A DNA stretch of 54,440 nucleotides from Aestuariivirga sp. GTDB lineage: Bacteria; Pseudomonadota; Alphaproteobacteria; Rhizobiales; Aestuariivirgaceae. The notes under the pieces were generated by a model, which saw only the letters and a list, made by a program, of their open reading frames with translations, searched no databases and was not told the DNA's origin. Position numbers and translations under genes: made by a program. The stretch spans positions 1 to 54,440 of the forward strand of contig NZ_JADCDA010000066.1 in the NCBI RefSeq assembly GCF_020252405.1, read 5' to 3'. Below are positions 8,598-19,200 of the stretch, piece after piece (positions within the stretch are counted from its first letter, which is position 1; each line of letters starts with the position of its first letter).

Positions 8598-10964
8598 ATG
8601 GACGCCGGGTTCGGCAACAGCTTGGCGGGCGATGGGGCCGCCCTCATTGCCGTTTTGGCCGCCTTTGGCTTATTCTTCCTCGCCCGCCGCCTGCTGCGCC
8701 ATTGGGGCGTAACGTCAACCGGGCAACGCATCGCCGATCTTGAGGCGCGGCTGAACGAGGCCGAAACCGCGATAGCGGCCGAGGCTCATGTGCTGGTCAT
8801 CTGGCGCGGCAAGCAGACACTGCCGGACCGTGTGATGGGCTCCATGCACGGCGCCGCCATGCTGCCCGAAGCTCCCGGGGTCCTCATCGATTTCGCGTCC
8901 TGGCTCGACCGCGATTCGGCCTCGGCCCTTTCCGATTGCCTGCACGACCTCCGCCAGGACGGCACGCCCTTCAACATCGCCATCAAGAGCATCGCGGACG
9001 AACTGCTGGAGGCCGACGGCCGCACGGCCGGCGGTCTCGCCACCCTGCGCTTCCGCCCGCTGGCCGGCGAGCGCCGCAAGATCGCCGATCTCGCGCACGA
9101 GGCCCACCGCCTCGGCAAGCAGGTGGAGCGCCTGAGCGCCGTGCTGGATGCCGCGCCCCTGCCGGTCTGGCTGCGTGGCGCGGAAGGAAAACTCCTCTGG
9201 GTCAACCGGTGCTATGCCGCGGCGGTCGATGCGGCGGACCCCGATCTGGTCGTGTCGCAAGGCACCGAGCTTGTCGGCCGCGCCGCCATGGACCGCACGG
9301 CAACGGGCGCGGCTGCGGGCTGCCTCGGCCGCATCCATGCGGTGGTCTCCGGCTCGATGCGCGCGCTCGATGTCTTTGAGGCGCCCGTCACCGGCGGCAC
9401 GGTCGGCTTCGCCATCGACATGACGGCGCTGGAGAAGGCCGAGAAGGAACTCGACCGCCATATCAAGTCCCATACCTCGACGCTGAACAAGCTCGACACC
9501 GCAATCGCCATCTTCGGCCCCGATCAGCGCCTGCGCTTCCACAATGCCGCCTACGCCGCACTCTGGCCGCTCATCCCCGAATGGCTGGCCAGCAACCCCT
9601 CCGATGCCGAGATCCTCGACCGGCTCCGCAACCAGCGCTGCATCCCCGAACAGGCGAACTACCAGGAGTGGCGGGCCAAGCAGCTCAACGCCTATACGAC
9701 CATCGATCCCTGGGAAGACAGGTGGCACCTGCCCGATGGCCGCACGCTGCATGTCGTCTGCGAGCAGCATCCCTTCGGCGGCCTCACCTATCTCTACGAG
9801 AACGTCACCAACGAGCTGGCGCTGGAAAGCCGCTATAACGAGCTGATCGGCGTGCAGCGCGAGACTTTGGACAATCTGGAGGAAGGCATCGCGCTTTTGG
9901 GTTCCGATGGCCGCCTCAAGCTCTACAACCCCGCCTTCGCGCGGTTCTGGCAGCTTGACCCGGAAGCCCTCGACGCACAGCCCCACATTGAAGAGCTTGC
10001 CCGGCACGGCAGCCAGATCGCGGCGGACTCCAGCACCTGGGACGAAGTGCGCTACAGCGTGACGAGGCTCGATTCCGAGAGGAAGCCCGTGGCGGGCAAC
10101 ATCGACGTCGGCGGCCGCGTGCTGCAATTCGTCGCCGTGCCGCTGCCCGACGGCAACACGCTCCTGACCTTCGCCGATATTTCAGACTCCGCCCGCATGG
10201 AGCGCGCGCTGCGCGACCGGGCCGATGCGCTGGAGGCCGCCGACCGCCTCAAGAACATGTTCCTCTCCAACGTGTCCTACGAAATCAGGACGCCGCTCAC
10301 CTCCATCCTCGGTTTCGCCGAGAGCCTGCAGATCGGGCTTGCGGGGCCCCTCAACGCGAAACAGCAGGACTATGTGCGCGACATCCGCCGCTCCTCGACC
10401 GACCTCAAGACCATCATCGACGCCATCATCGACCTGACCGCCATCGATGCCGGCGCCCTCGAGCTGAAGCTCGAGCATGTGGAGGTGACGGGCCTGCTCG
10501 AAGCCGTGGCCGAAAAACTGGCGAACCAGATCGACGAACGCGACCTCACGCTCAACATCGAGGTGGGCGCGGATGTGAACAGCTTCGTGGCCGACCCGAA
10601 GCGCGTCGAGCAGATTCTCTCCAACCTCCTCTCCAACGCCATCGGCTTCTCGGACCGCGGCGCCACCATCCGCATGGGCGCCAAGAAGACGCGTGGACAG
10701 CTGCAGCTCTGGGTCTCCGACCAGGGCCGCGGCATCGAGCCCGAGTTCCAGAAACAGGCCTTCGACCGCTTCCAGTCGCGCCCCGTGCCCGGCGGTCACC
10801 GCGGCCCCGGCCTTGGCCTCGCCATCGTCAAGAGCCTGGTGGAGCTGCATGAGGGGCAGGTGTCGCTCCTCTCCAAGATCAACCAGGGCACCACCGTCCT
10901 CTGCACCTTCCCGCTGGACGGGCCTGGGGCCGCGCAGCGGGCGGACCTGCGCAAGTCGGCCTGA
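8598..10964 (+). CDS. divL: DivL-like cell-cycle pseudo-histidine kinase (Tyr in H-box)
   Basis: 788 aa. One N-terminal membrane helix (about residues 9-35, AALIAVLAAFGLFFLARR) is followed by PAS-like domains (about 180-290, 310-420 and 430-540), a DHp segment and an HATPase domain with the N-box at LSNLLSNAIGF and a glycine-rich GPGLGLAIVKSL. The phospho-acceptor position reads NVSYEIRTPLTSILGF, so the usual His is Tyr561. That replacement is the signature of Caulobacter DivL, which modulates the CckA-CtrA phosphorelay in response to DivK. The start ATG follows CCGGAGAA. The gene stands between ahcY and tsaE-amgK with 5 bases to the latter, suggesting co-transcription. Kinase activity through the canonical His is not expected. 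Confidence 0.9.
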   Translation: MDAGFGNSLAGDGAALIAVLAAFGLFFLARRLLRHWGVTSTGQRIADLEARLNEAETAIAAEAHVLVIWRGKQTLPDRVMGSMHGAAMLPEAPGVLIDFASWLDRDSASALSDCLHDLRQDGTPFNIAIKSIADELLEADGRTAGGLATLRFRPLAGERRKIADLAHEAHRLGKQVERLSAVLDAAPLPVWLRGAEGKLLWVNRCYAAAVDAADPDLVVSQGTELVGRAAMDRTATGAAAGCLGRIHAVVSGSMRALDVFEAPVTGGTVGFAIDMTALEKAEKELDRHIKSHTSTLNKLDTAIAIFGPDQRLRFHNAAYAALWPLIPEWLASNPSDAEILDRLRNQRCIPEQANYQEWRAKQLNAYTTIDPWEDRWHLPDGRTLHVVCEQHPFGGLTYLYENVTNELALESRYNELIGVQRETLDNLEEGIALLGSDGRLKLYNPAFARFWQLDPEALDAQPHIEELARHGSQIAADSSTWDEVRYSVTRLDSERKPVAGNIDVGGRVLQFVAVPLPDGNTLLTFADISDSARMERALRDRADALEAADRLKNMFLSNVSYEIRTPLTSILGFAESLQIGLAGPLNAKQQDYVRDIRRSSTDLKTIIDAIIDLTAIDAGALELKLEHVEVTGLLEAVAEKLANQIDERDLTLNIEVGADVNSFVADPKRVEQILSNLLSNAIGFSDRGATIRMGAKKTRGQLQLWVSDQGRGIEPEFQKQAFDRFQSRPVPGGHRGPGLGLAIVKSLVELHEGQVSLLSKINQGTTVLCTFPLDGPGAAQRADLRKSA

Positions 10965-10969
10965 CCGGA

Positions 10970-12478
10970 ATGAACCTCACCCGCCGCTTCGGGTCTGCCG
11001 CCGAGCTGGAAGGCTTCGCCGCCGAACTCTCGCTTTTCGCCCGGCCTGGCATGGTGCTGCTGCTGCAGGGTGTCCTCGGCGCCGGCAAGTCCACCTTCGC
11101 CCGCGCCTTCATCCGCGCCCTGTCGGATGGCGCGGAGTTCGACGTGCCGAGCCCCACCTTCACCCTGGTCCAGACCTATGACGAGACACGCGTGCCGGTG
11201 GCCCATGCCGATCTCTTCCGCATCGGCTCCGCGCAGGAGCTCGACGAGCTGGGCTTCGAGGATCTCATCAAAACCCGCGTGCTCGCCGTCGAATGGCCCG
11301 AGAAGATACTGGGCGAGCGCCATGCCGACCGGCTGCTGATCGAACTCTCCGGCTCCGGCAGCCAGCGCGATGCCGCGATCACCGCCAGCGGCGCGTGGCA
11401 GCAGGCGCTGGCGCGCAACGATGCAATCAACGCCTTCCTCTCCACCTCGCGCTGGGCCAGGGCCGGGCGCCGCTTCCTCGAGGGTGACGCGTCCTTCCGC
11501 CGCTACGAGACGCTGCATCTGCCCGGCGAAGCCGCGATCCTGATGGACATGCCGGCCAGGCCCGACGGGCCGCCGGTGAAATACGGCAAGCCCTACAGCG
11601 CCATTGCGCATCTGGCGGAGGACATCCGCGCGGTGATCGCCATCAACCGTGTGCTCTGCGAGCGCGGCTACAGCGCGCCAAAGGCCGAGGCCTATGATCT
11701 GGACAATGGCTTCGCGGTGATGGAGGATCTTGGCCGCAGCGTCTATGGCGCCATGATGCGCGCAGGCCAGGACATGGGCGAACCCCTGCGCGCGGCTGTC
11801 GCCGTACTCGCCCACATGGCGGCGCGAGACTGGCCCACGGACGTGCCGCTCGATGGCCAGACCTATCGCGTGCCGCCCTATGACGTAGGGGCGCAGCTGA
11901 TCGAGGCCGATCTCCTGCCCTCGTGGTTCTGGCCGCACCTCAACGGCGGCGAAATTCCGGCTGCAACACGCGCCGATTTCGAAGCGCTGTGGATGGACCT
12001 GCTGCCGCTCACGCAGGCGGGCCACCGCGTCTGGGCGCTGCGCGACTATCACTCGCCCAACCTGCTGTGGCTGCCGCAGCGCCAGGGCCTCGCCCGCGTG
12101 GGGCTCATCGACACGCAGGATGCGCTGATGGGCCACCCCGCCTATGACCTCGCCTCCATGCTGCAGGATGCGCGCGTCGACGTCGATGTCCGTCTGGCCG
12201 ATGAGCTCTACGAACACTACTGCCTGTTGCGGACGGACGACCCGCACTTCGACCGCGCCAATTTCGACATGGCCTATGCCATCCTCGGCGCGCAGCGGGC
12301 GACCAAGATCCTCGGCATCTTCGCCAGGCTGTCGAAGCGGGACGGCAAGCACGGCTATCTCCACCACATCCCGCGGGTCTCGCGCTATCTCGAGCGCAAC
12401 CTCGCGCATCCGCGCCTTGCCGGGCTGAAGCACTGGTTCGACACCCACCTGCCGCCCGCGCGGCGCGAGGCGCAATGA
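10970..12478 (+). CDS. Fusion of TsaE (tRNA t6A synthesis ATPase) and AmgK-like MurNAc/GlcNAc anomeric kinase
   Basis: 502 aa in one frame. Residues 1-150 are TsaE, with Walker A GVLGAGKSTFAR (Lys40) and SPTFTLVQTYD, the ATPase that turns over the TsaBD complex making t6A37 in tRNA. Residues 170-502 are an aminoglycoside-phosphotransferase-fold kinase with a catalytic loop LRDYHSPNLLW (Asp359) and metal-binding LIDTQDALMG, matching AmgK. AmgK phosphorylates MurNAc at the anomeric position for peptidoglycan recycling. The next gene is murU, the following enzyme in that route, with an ATGA stop/start overlap. Fusion of a tRNA-modification factor to a cell-wall salvage kinase is a lineage trait of many Hyphomicrobiales; I see no stop or frame break between the halves. 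Confidence 0.9.
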   Translation: MNLTRRFGSAAELEGFAAELSLFARPGMVLLLQGVLGAGKSTFARAFIRALSDGAEFDVPSPTFTLVQTYDETRVPVAHADLFRIGSAQELDELGFEDLIKTRVLAVEWPEKILGERHADRLLIELSGSGSQRDAAITASGAWQQALARNDAINAFLSTSRWARAGRRFLEGDASFRRYETLHLPGEAAILMDMPARPDGPPVKYGKPYSAIAHLAEDIRAVIAINRVLCERGYSAPKAEAYDLDNGFAVMEDLGRSVYGAMMRAGQDMGEPLRAAVAVLAHMAARDWPTDVPLDGQTYRVPPYDVGAQLIEADLLPSWFWPHLNGGEIPAATRADFEALWMDLLPLTQAGHRVWALRDYHSPNLLWLPQRQGLARVGLIDTQDALMGHPAYDLASMLQDARVDVDVRLADELYEHYCLLRTDDPHFDRANFDMAYAILGAQRATKILGIFARLSKRDGKHGYLHHIPRVSRYLERNLAHPRLAGLKHWFDTHLPPARREAQ

Positions 12479-13185
12479 CGCCGGGCACGCACGCCATGGT
12501 GCTGGCCGCGGGCCATGGCCTGCGCCTGCGCCCGCTCACGCTGGCCAGGCCCAAGCCGCTGGTCGAGGTCGCGGGCAAAGCGCTCATCGACCATGGCTTC
12601 GACCGCCTGCGTGCCGCCGGCGTGGAGACCGCGGTGGTGAATGTGCATTATCTGGCCGCCCAGATCGAGGCCTGGGCGCGGCGCCAGTCCGCGCCCCGCA
12701 TCGTGATCTCGGACGAGCGGGCGGAACTTCTCGACACCGGCGGCGGCGTCGCGAAGGCCCTGCCACTTTTGGGCAACGGGCCCTTCTTCGTCATCAACAG
12801 CGACAGCTTCTGGCTGGATGAGGGCGCCCCCGCGCTTGATCGCCTGCGCGCCGCGTGGGACGATCGGGCGATGGATTGCCTGCTCCTCCTCTCGCCGCTG
12901 GACCGCACCGTGGGTTATGACGGAAAGGGCGATTTCACGCGCGCCGAGGATGGCAGGCTTTCCCGCCGCGCCACGTCGCAAGGAACCCCGCTCGCCTATA
13001 TCGGCGGCTATCTCGCCTCGCCCCGCATCTTCGCCGCCGCGCCGCGGGGCGCCTTCTCGATGAACCTGCTGTGGGACCGCGCCATTGCCGCGGGCCGCCT
13101 TTTCGGCGTGGAGCACGCCGGGCGCTGGCTGCATGTGGGAACGCCCGGGGCGATCGCGCTCGCCGAAGCGGCGCTCGGTGCGTGA
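12475..13185 (+). CDS. murU: N-acetylmuramate-1-phosphate uridylyltransferase
   Basis: 236 aa. The nucleotidyltransferase signature is AMVLAAGHGLRLRPLTLARPKPLVEVAGK at residues 6-34 (split by function into the glycine-rich loop and the catalytic Lys region). Further metal and sugar-binding segments include FFVINSDSFW (Asp in NSDS). It makes UDP-MurNAc from MurNAc-1-phosphate, bypassing de novo MurA/MurB and so conferring intrinsic fosfomycin tolerance where characterised. The ATG overlaps the stop of tsaE-amgK (ATGA), fitting translational coupling with the AmgK half. addB follows after 3 bases. Confidence 0.9.
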   Translation: MTPGTHAMVLAAGHGLRLRPLTLARPKPLVEVAGKALIDHGFDRLRAAGVETAVVNVHYLAAQIEAWARRQSAPRIVISDERAELLDTGGGVAKALPLLGNGPFFVINSDSFWLDEGAPALDRLRAAWDDRAMDCLLLLSPLDRTVGYDGKGDFTRAEDGRLSRRATSQGTPLAYIGGYLASPRIFAAAPRGAFSMNLLWDRAIAAGRLFGVEHAGRWLHVGTPGAIALAEAALGA

Positions 13186-13188
13186 GCC

Positions 13189-16100
13189 ATGACGCGGGAA
13201 CTGGCGGGAGACATCCCGCGCCTCCTCACCATCGCGCCAGACAAACCCTTTCTCGAGGTTCTCGCCGAAGCCGTGCTCAACGGTTTTCCGTGTACGGACG
13301 GAAAGGCGCCGGGCGCGCTCGACCTGGCGCGCTGGACCATCCTGCTCCCCACCCGCCGCGCCGTGCGCGAGCTGGAAGAGATCTTCCTCCGCCTCGCCGG
13401 CGGTTCCGGCCTGCTGCTGCCGCGCATCAGGCCTCTGGGCGACATCGACGAGGACCTGCTGCATCCCGAGCATGGCGTGGAGGAACTCGGCACGCCGGTG
13501 AGCGCGCCCGGCCAGCTCCTGCTGCTCATCGACCTGATCGATGAATGGGCGGCCGCTCACCCCGCCACGCGGCTGGCGCAGGAGATTGCCGCCGCCCCGC
13601 ACCAGGCCGGCGGCCTTGCTCAGTCGCTGGCCGAGCTTCTCGACGCGCTCGAGACCGAGGATGTGGACGCCGCCAGGATCGCCGGTCTCTACGGCCTCGA
13701 ATCGGCCCGCCACCGCGAGGCGATCCTCGAATTTCTGAGCATCGCGCGGGAGAAATATCCCCAGCGCCTCGCGGCGGAACGGGCCATCGGCCCGCAGGCC
13801 CGCCGCTCCGCCATCCTGAAGCGCGAGGCGCGGCGGCTGGAGTTCACCCGCACCCTTCGCCCGTTCATCGCGGCGGGCTCCACGGGGTCCATTCCCGCCA
13901 CCTGCACGCTGCTCAAGGCGATTGCAGGGCTTCCCAATGGCGCGGTGGTGCTGCCCGGCCTTGACCGGTTCATGGACGAGGCGAGCTGGACCGCCGTGGG
14001 CCCCACCCACCCGCAGCATGCGATGAAGCAGCTCCTCCAACGCCTCAACGCCACCCGCCCGATGGTGCGGGAACTGGGGGCTGAGCCCGGCTCCCGCGCC
14101 TGGCTGGCGGGCGAGCTGATGCGCCCGGCGGAAGCCTCGCATCTCTGGCATGGCGCGCTGAGGGGCCAGGGCGCGCGCGTCGCCGAAGCCATGCAGGGGG
14201 TGGAGCTGGTCGAGGCGCGCTCGGTTCCCGAGCAGGCGGTGGCCGCCGCTCTGATCCTGCGCGAATGCCTGGAGACGCCGGGCCGCACCGGCTGCCTCGT
14301 CACGCCGGACCGCCAGCTGGCCCGCCGCGTCAAGGCGGAGCTCGGGCGCTGGAACATCGCCATCGACGATTCCGGCGGCGAACCGCTGATCCGCTTCGGC
14401 GGCGCGTCGCTCCTCAACCTGCTGCTCGAAGCTCTGCTGGAGAATTTCGCGGCGGAGCCGCTGGCGGCGCTGCTGCGCCACGGCCTCGCCACCTTCGGCC
14501 TGCCGCCGGATGAGGCGCGCCGCCTCGTCAGCCTCATCGATCTCGCGCTGCTGCGCACCGGCACGGGCGCCCCTGACATCGGCAAGCTCTCCCATGCGCT
14601 GCGCATCGCCACCATGAAGGACAATCGCCAGAGCCTGCCGCTGGCCGCGAGGCAGGTCACCGACGCGGAATGGGAACGGGCCATCGCGCAGGCCAGCCGC
14701 ATATCGGAGGTTCTGGCCCCGCTCGCCCTCAACCCGCCGCACACGCTTGCCGAGCATCTCGACCGGCTGACCGGGGCCTGCGAGGCGATGGCGGGCGAGG
14801 CCTTTTGGGCAGGCGAGGCCGGGGACGTGCTGGCCGACGCCTTCGCCCTGCTGCGGCAGGAGGAGCGCTTCCTCCGGCGCTGCGACCTCCGGCGCGCCGC
14901 CGCCATTCTGCGCCACTGGCTGCAAGGCCTGCCGGTGCGCAGCCGGCAGCACAACCCCACGCCGCTGTCGATCCTCGGCCTGCTCGAAGCCCGCCTCATC
15001 CGCGCGGATGTGATGGTGCTGGCGGGCCTCAACGAGGGCGTCTGGCCCGGGCCTGCGGATTGCGGCCCCTGGCTCAACCGCCCGATGCGCGACGTGCTGG
15101 CGATGAGGCAGCCCGAAGCGCAGATCGGCCAGACGGCGCATGACTTCGTCCAGGCCTTCGGCAACAGGCAGGTCAGGCTCCTGTGGTCGCGCCGCATCGG
15201 CGATGCGCCGGGCACGCCCTCGCGCTGGCTGCACCGGCTGCTGATGATCCTCGAAACCGCGCGGCTGAAACCCCCGCCGGGTCCGTGGCCGCTCCATGCC
15301 CGCCAGCTGTCGGAGCCTGCCGCCGTCACACCTGTTTTTATGCCGAAGCCGCGGCCCGCCGTTGCGCTGCGCCCCACAACGCTGAGCGTCACCCGCATCG
15401 AGACGCTGATCCGCGATCCCTATGCCATCTATGCGCGCGCCATCCTCGGGCTCGAACCGCTGAAGCCCATCTCCTCCGTGCCGGACACGGCGCGGCGCGG
15501 CATCATCGTCCACGCCGCCATCGGCGATTTTCTCAATCGCTTCCCCAAGCGCCTGCCGGCCGATGCCGCCGCCGAACTCGAAGCGGATGGTCTCAGGCAC
15601 TTCCGGCAGATCGCCGATTATCCGGGCCTCGTCAGCTTCTGGTGGCCACGCTTCCGCCACGTTGCGGCATGGATCGCCGCGCAGGAGCCGGCCTGGCGCG
15701 ACGGCGTCGAGCGCGTGGTGGCGGAGTGCAACGGGTCTGTCACCTTTCCGGTGGCGGGCGAGGACTTTACGCTCACCTGCCGGGTGGACCGCATCGACCT
15801 GATGGCCGACGGCACGGCGCGAATCGTGGACTTCAAGACGGGCGACGTGCCTTCCGCCAAGGAGGTCGAAACCGGTTTTGCGCCGCAATTGACGCTGCAG
15901 GCGGCGATCCTGGCGCGCGGCGGCTTCACCGGCTTAAACCCCAGGCAGGCGGTTCAGCTCCGCTATGTGAAGCTCAGTGGCGGCAATCCCCCTGGCGAAA
16001 CCAAGGACCTTCCGAAACTCAAGCACCCCGTGATGGAAGTGGCGGAAAGGCATTTTGCCGATCTGCGGAGGCTGCTGGCGAAATACGCCACCGCCGGGCA

Positions 16101-16203
16101 GCCCTATGTTCCCCGTTACAGCCTGCGGAAGGACGAGGACCCGAGCGACTACGACCATCTCTCGCGCTATCAGGAATGGACGCTGTCGGGAGACCTGCCG
16201 TGA
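13189..16203 (+). CDS. addB: Double-strand break repair protein AddB
   Basis: 1004 aa, the size of alphaproteobacterial AddB. The N-terminal half is a helicase-like region without a canonical Walker A (ILLPTRRAVRELEEIFLRLA near residue 46). The C-terminal RecB-family nuclease has RGIIVHAAIGDFLNRF (His), VDRIDLMADGTARIVDFKTGD (Asp...Asp-Phe-Lys) and a late Gln-rich helix. It pairs with AddA to resect broken ends for RecA loading. It follows murU closely, and its last codons overlap addA: the GTG of addA at 16200 shares bases with the TGA at 16201-16203. Confidence 0.93.
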   Translation: MTRELAGDIPRLLTIAPDKPFLEVLAEAVLNGFPCTDGKAPGALDLARWTILLPTRRAVRELEEIFLRLAGGSGLLLPRIRPLGDIDEDLLHPEHGVEELGTPVSAPGQLLLLIDLIDEWAAAHPATRLAQEIAAAPHQAGGLAQSLAELLDALETEDVDAARIAGLYGLESARHREAILEFLSIAREKYPQRLAAERAIGPQARRSAILKREARRLEFTRTLRPFIAAGSTGSIPATCTLLKAIAGLPNGAVVLPGLDRFMDEASWTAVGPTHPQHAMKQLLQRLNATRPMVRELGAEPGSRAWLAGELMRPAEASHLWHGALRGQGARVAEAMQGVELVEARSVPEQAVAAALILRECLETPGRTGCLVTPDRQLARRVKAELGRWNIAIDDSGGEPLIRFGGASLLNLLLEALLENFAAEPLAALLRHGLATFGLPPDEARRLVSLIDLALLRTGTGAPDIGKLSHALRIATMKDNRQSLPLAARQVTDAEWERAIAQASRISEVLAPLALNPPHTLAEHLDRLTGACEAMAGEAFWAGEAGDVLADAFALLRQEERFLRRCDLRRAAAILRHWLQGLPVRSRQHNPTPLSILGLLEARLIRADVMVLAGLNEGVWPGPADCGPWLNRPMRDVLAMRQPEAQIGQTAHDFVQAFGNRQVRLLWSRRIGDAPGTPSRWLHRLLMILETARLKPPPGPWPLHARQLSEPAAVTPVFMPKPRPAVALRPTTLSVTRIETLIRDPYAIYARAILGLEPLKPISSVPDTARRGIIVHAAIGDFLNRFPKRLPADAAAELEADGLRHFRQIADYPGLVSFWWPRFRHVAAWIAAQEPAWRDGVERVVAECNGSVTFPVAGEDFTLTCRVDRIDLMADGTARIVDFKTGDVPSAKEVETGFAPQLTLQAAILARGGFTGLNPRQAVQLRYVKLSGGNPPGETKDLPKLKHPVMEVAERHFADLRRLLAKYATAGQPYVPRYSLRKDEDPSDYDHLSRYQEWTLSGDLP

Positions 16204-19200
16204 GCCTCAACCCCGCCGCCAGCAGGGCGCAGCTCAGGGCGTCCGATCCTGCCGCCACCGTCTGGGTCAATGCCAATGCCGGGTCGGGCAAGACCCATGT
16301 GCTGGTCGACCGCGTGGTGCGCCTCATGCTCGGCGGCGCCGGGCCCTCGCGCATCATGTGCCTCACCTTCACCAGGGCGGCGGCCGCCGAAATGGCCAAC
16401 CGCCTGTTTGACCGCCTGAGCAAGTGGACCGCGCTCGATGACCAGGCCTTGCGGGATGAGCTGAGGAAGCTCGGCTCCCCCGATGCCGATCAGGCCCTGC
16501 TCGAGCGCGCCCGCCAGCTTTTCACCCGGGCGCTGGAAACGCCGGGCGGGCTCAGGATTCAGACCATCCATGCCTTCTGCGAACGCGTGCTGCAGCTCTT
16601 CCCCGTCGAGGCCGGCATCGTGCCGCATTTCGCCATGCTGGACGAGCGCGAGCAGCTGGCCCTGCTGCGGGAGGCGCGCAACGCCGTGCTGTCTTCCGCC
16701 ACGGACGGGACGACGGAGACCGGCGCGGCGCTCGGCGATGTTGCCAACCGCGTCAGCCCCGATGACTTTGACAAGCTGCTCACCGGCCTTCTCGCCAGGC
16801 GCGCCAGCCTGCGCGCGCTGTTCGAGGAGGAGTGCGGGCTGGAGCGCGCGGAGGCCCTGCTGCGGCTTCACCTGTCGCTCGGGCAGGGTGTCACGCGGGA
16901 GAGCATCGTCTCCGGCCTCGCCTGCGATGCAACGCGCTATCTCGAACTGGCCGAGCTTCTCGGCAAGGGCACCCCGAGCGAGAAGGAGACGGCGGCCGAG
17001 ATCAGGAAGGTTTGCCATGGCGGGGCGATCACGCTCATGGAGCTTCGCACGGTCTTGCTGACGGGCAAGAGCGAAGCGCTCAAGTGGGTCGCCAACAGGA
17101 CCACGCATGAACGCCATGGCTGGATCGATGAATTGGTGAGGCCCGACCAGGCCCGCCTTCTCGACGCGCTGGGCACGCTGGGCGATCTCGAATGCCTCGG
17201 CGCCACGCTGTCGCTTTTGCGGCTGGGCGCGGCCATCACCCGCGGTTTCGAGGCGGCCAAGCGCGCGCGCGGCGCCTATGATTTCGATGACCTCATCATC
17301 AAGACCGGCGAATTGCTGCGGGAGAGGCCGGATGCCGCCTGGGTGCTGTTCAAGCTCGATGGCGGCATCGAGCATCTGCTCGTCGACGAGGCGCAGGACA
17401 CGAGCCCCATGCAATGGCAGATCGTGCAGGCGCTGACGGGAGAATTCTTCGCGGGCGAGGGCCGGCACGGAACGAAGCCCCGTACCCTCTTCGTGGTGGG
17501 CGACAGGAAGCAGTCGATCTATTCCTTCCAGGGGGCCGATCCCAATGTCTTGGAACAGGTGCTCGCGCAAGCGAGGCAGCAGGTCGAGGGCGTGGGGCAG
17601 GAGTTCCGCGAGGTGGATTTCAGCGTCTCCTTCCGCTCGCTGGGCGAAATCCTGAAGGCCGTCGACGGCGTGTTTCCGCCGGGTTCCGCCGCGCGCGCCG
17701 GGCTCGATGGCGGATCGCCCCGCGAATGGGAACATGTGCCCAACCGCCGCGATGCGCCCGGCGCCGTCGAGCTCTGGCCGCTGGTCGAACCGGTTGCAAA
17801 GGAAGACCCCAAGCCATGGCAGGCGCCGGTCGACCGCGAGCCCGCAACCTCGCCGCGCCGCAGGCTGGCGAGGAAGCTCGCGCGGACCATCAGGGGCTGG
17901 ATCGGCAAGCGGCTGCTGCCGGCGCGCGGGCGCGCGGTGCAGGCGGGCGACATCCTGATCCTGGTGCGCAAGCGGGACAGCTTCTTCGACGCGATGATCC
18001 GTGCACTGTGGAACGAGCGGGTGCCGGTGGCCGGGGCGGACCGTCTCAAGCTGGGCGAGAACATCGCGGTGCTCGACCTCGTGGCGCTGGCGCAATTCGC
18101 CATCATGCCGGAGGATGACCACGCGCTGGCCTGCCTGCTCAAGAGCCCGCTCCCTGGTCAGGCGCTGACCGAGGACGAGCTCATCGCCGTCGCGGCCGGG
18201 CGTGGAAGCCGCTCGCTGTGGCAGAGCCTCGCGGGCCGCGGCGAGGAGCCTTTCCGCGGTGCGGCCGCGTTCCTCCGCCCGCTGATTGACGCGGCGCCCT
18301 CCGCCCGGCCCTTCGAATTCTTCTCCGCCATCCTCGGCAGGGCGCGGCTCAGCATCGTCTCGCGGCTCGGCAGCGAGGCGAATGACGCGATCGATGCCTT
18401 CCTCGACAGCGCGCTCCAGTACGAGGAGGCGCATGGCGCCTCGCTCGCCGGCTTCGTCAACTGGTTCGAGGCCGGCGAAATCGAGATCAAGCGCAACATG
18501 GAGCAGGGCGTGGGCGAGGTGCGGGTGATGACCGTGCACGGCGCCAAGGGCCTCGAGGCGCCGATTGTCATCCTGCCGGACACCACCGGCAACGAGCACG
18601 GAAAGTCAGACTCTCTCCTGATGTTGGAGGGGGGCGTCGGCCACGCCAGGGCGCCGCTCTGGGTCGTGCCGAAGCTCGGCCTGTCGAAGGCCGTCAAGGC
18701 GGTCAAGACGCTGCAGAAGGACGTAACGGCGGCGGAGCATTGCCGCCTGCTCTATGTCGCCATGACGAGGGCCTGCGACGAGCTCTATGTCTGCGGCTAC
18801 CGCGGCAAGCAGGACCCGTCGCCCCACTGCTGGTACAACACCATAGCCGATGCGCTGAAGCACAAGATGACGCCGCTCGATGCGGGTGCGGGCTGGCGTC
18901 TCGGCGCGGGTCCTGTCATGGCGGAGGCGCGAGCCGGGGCGAGGCCCGTGGAAGCCCCCGCCCTGCCCGGCTGGATCGCGCGGCAGGCGGCGGCCGTGCC
19001 GGTGCGGTCAGCGCCGGCCACGCGCAAGCGGGCGGAGGCGCGGGTGGCGCGCGGCATTCTCATCCACCGCATCCTGCAGAACCTCGCCGATCTGCCCGCG
19101 GGCGAGCGTGCGGGCCATATCGACGCCGCGGTGCGCCGCGCCGGGCATGACGCATCACTTGCCTTGCAGCTCAAGGCGCTCATCGCCGAGCCGGTGGTGG

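Noticed and set aside
12385-15888. Very long open frame on the reverse strand, opposite addB and murU
   Set aside because: High GC makes long antisense frames common. The translation has no recognisable domains, and the forward strand carries motif-bearing genes.
15183-16199. Open reading frame continuous with and upstream of addA
   Set aside because: It lies inside addB in another frame and its translation is Arg/Pro/Ala-rich without family motifs. AddA homology begins at the GTG at 16200, which overlaps the addB stop.
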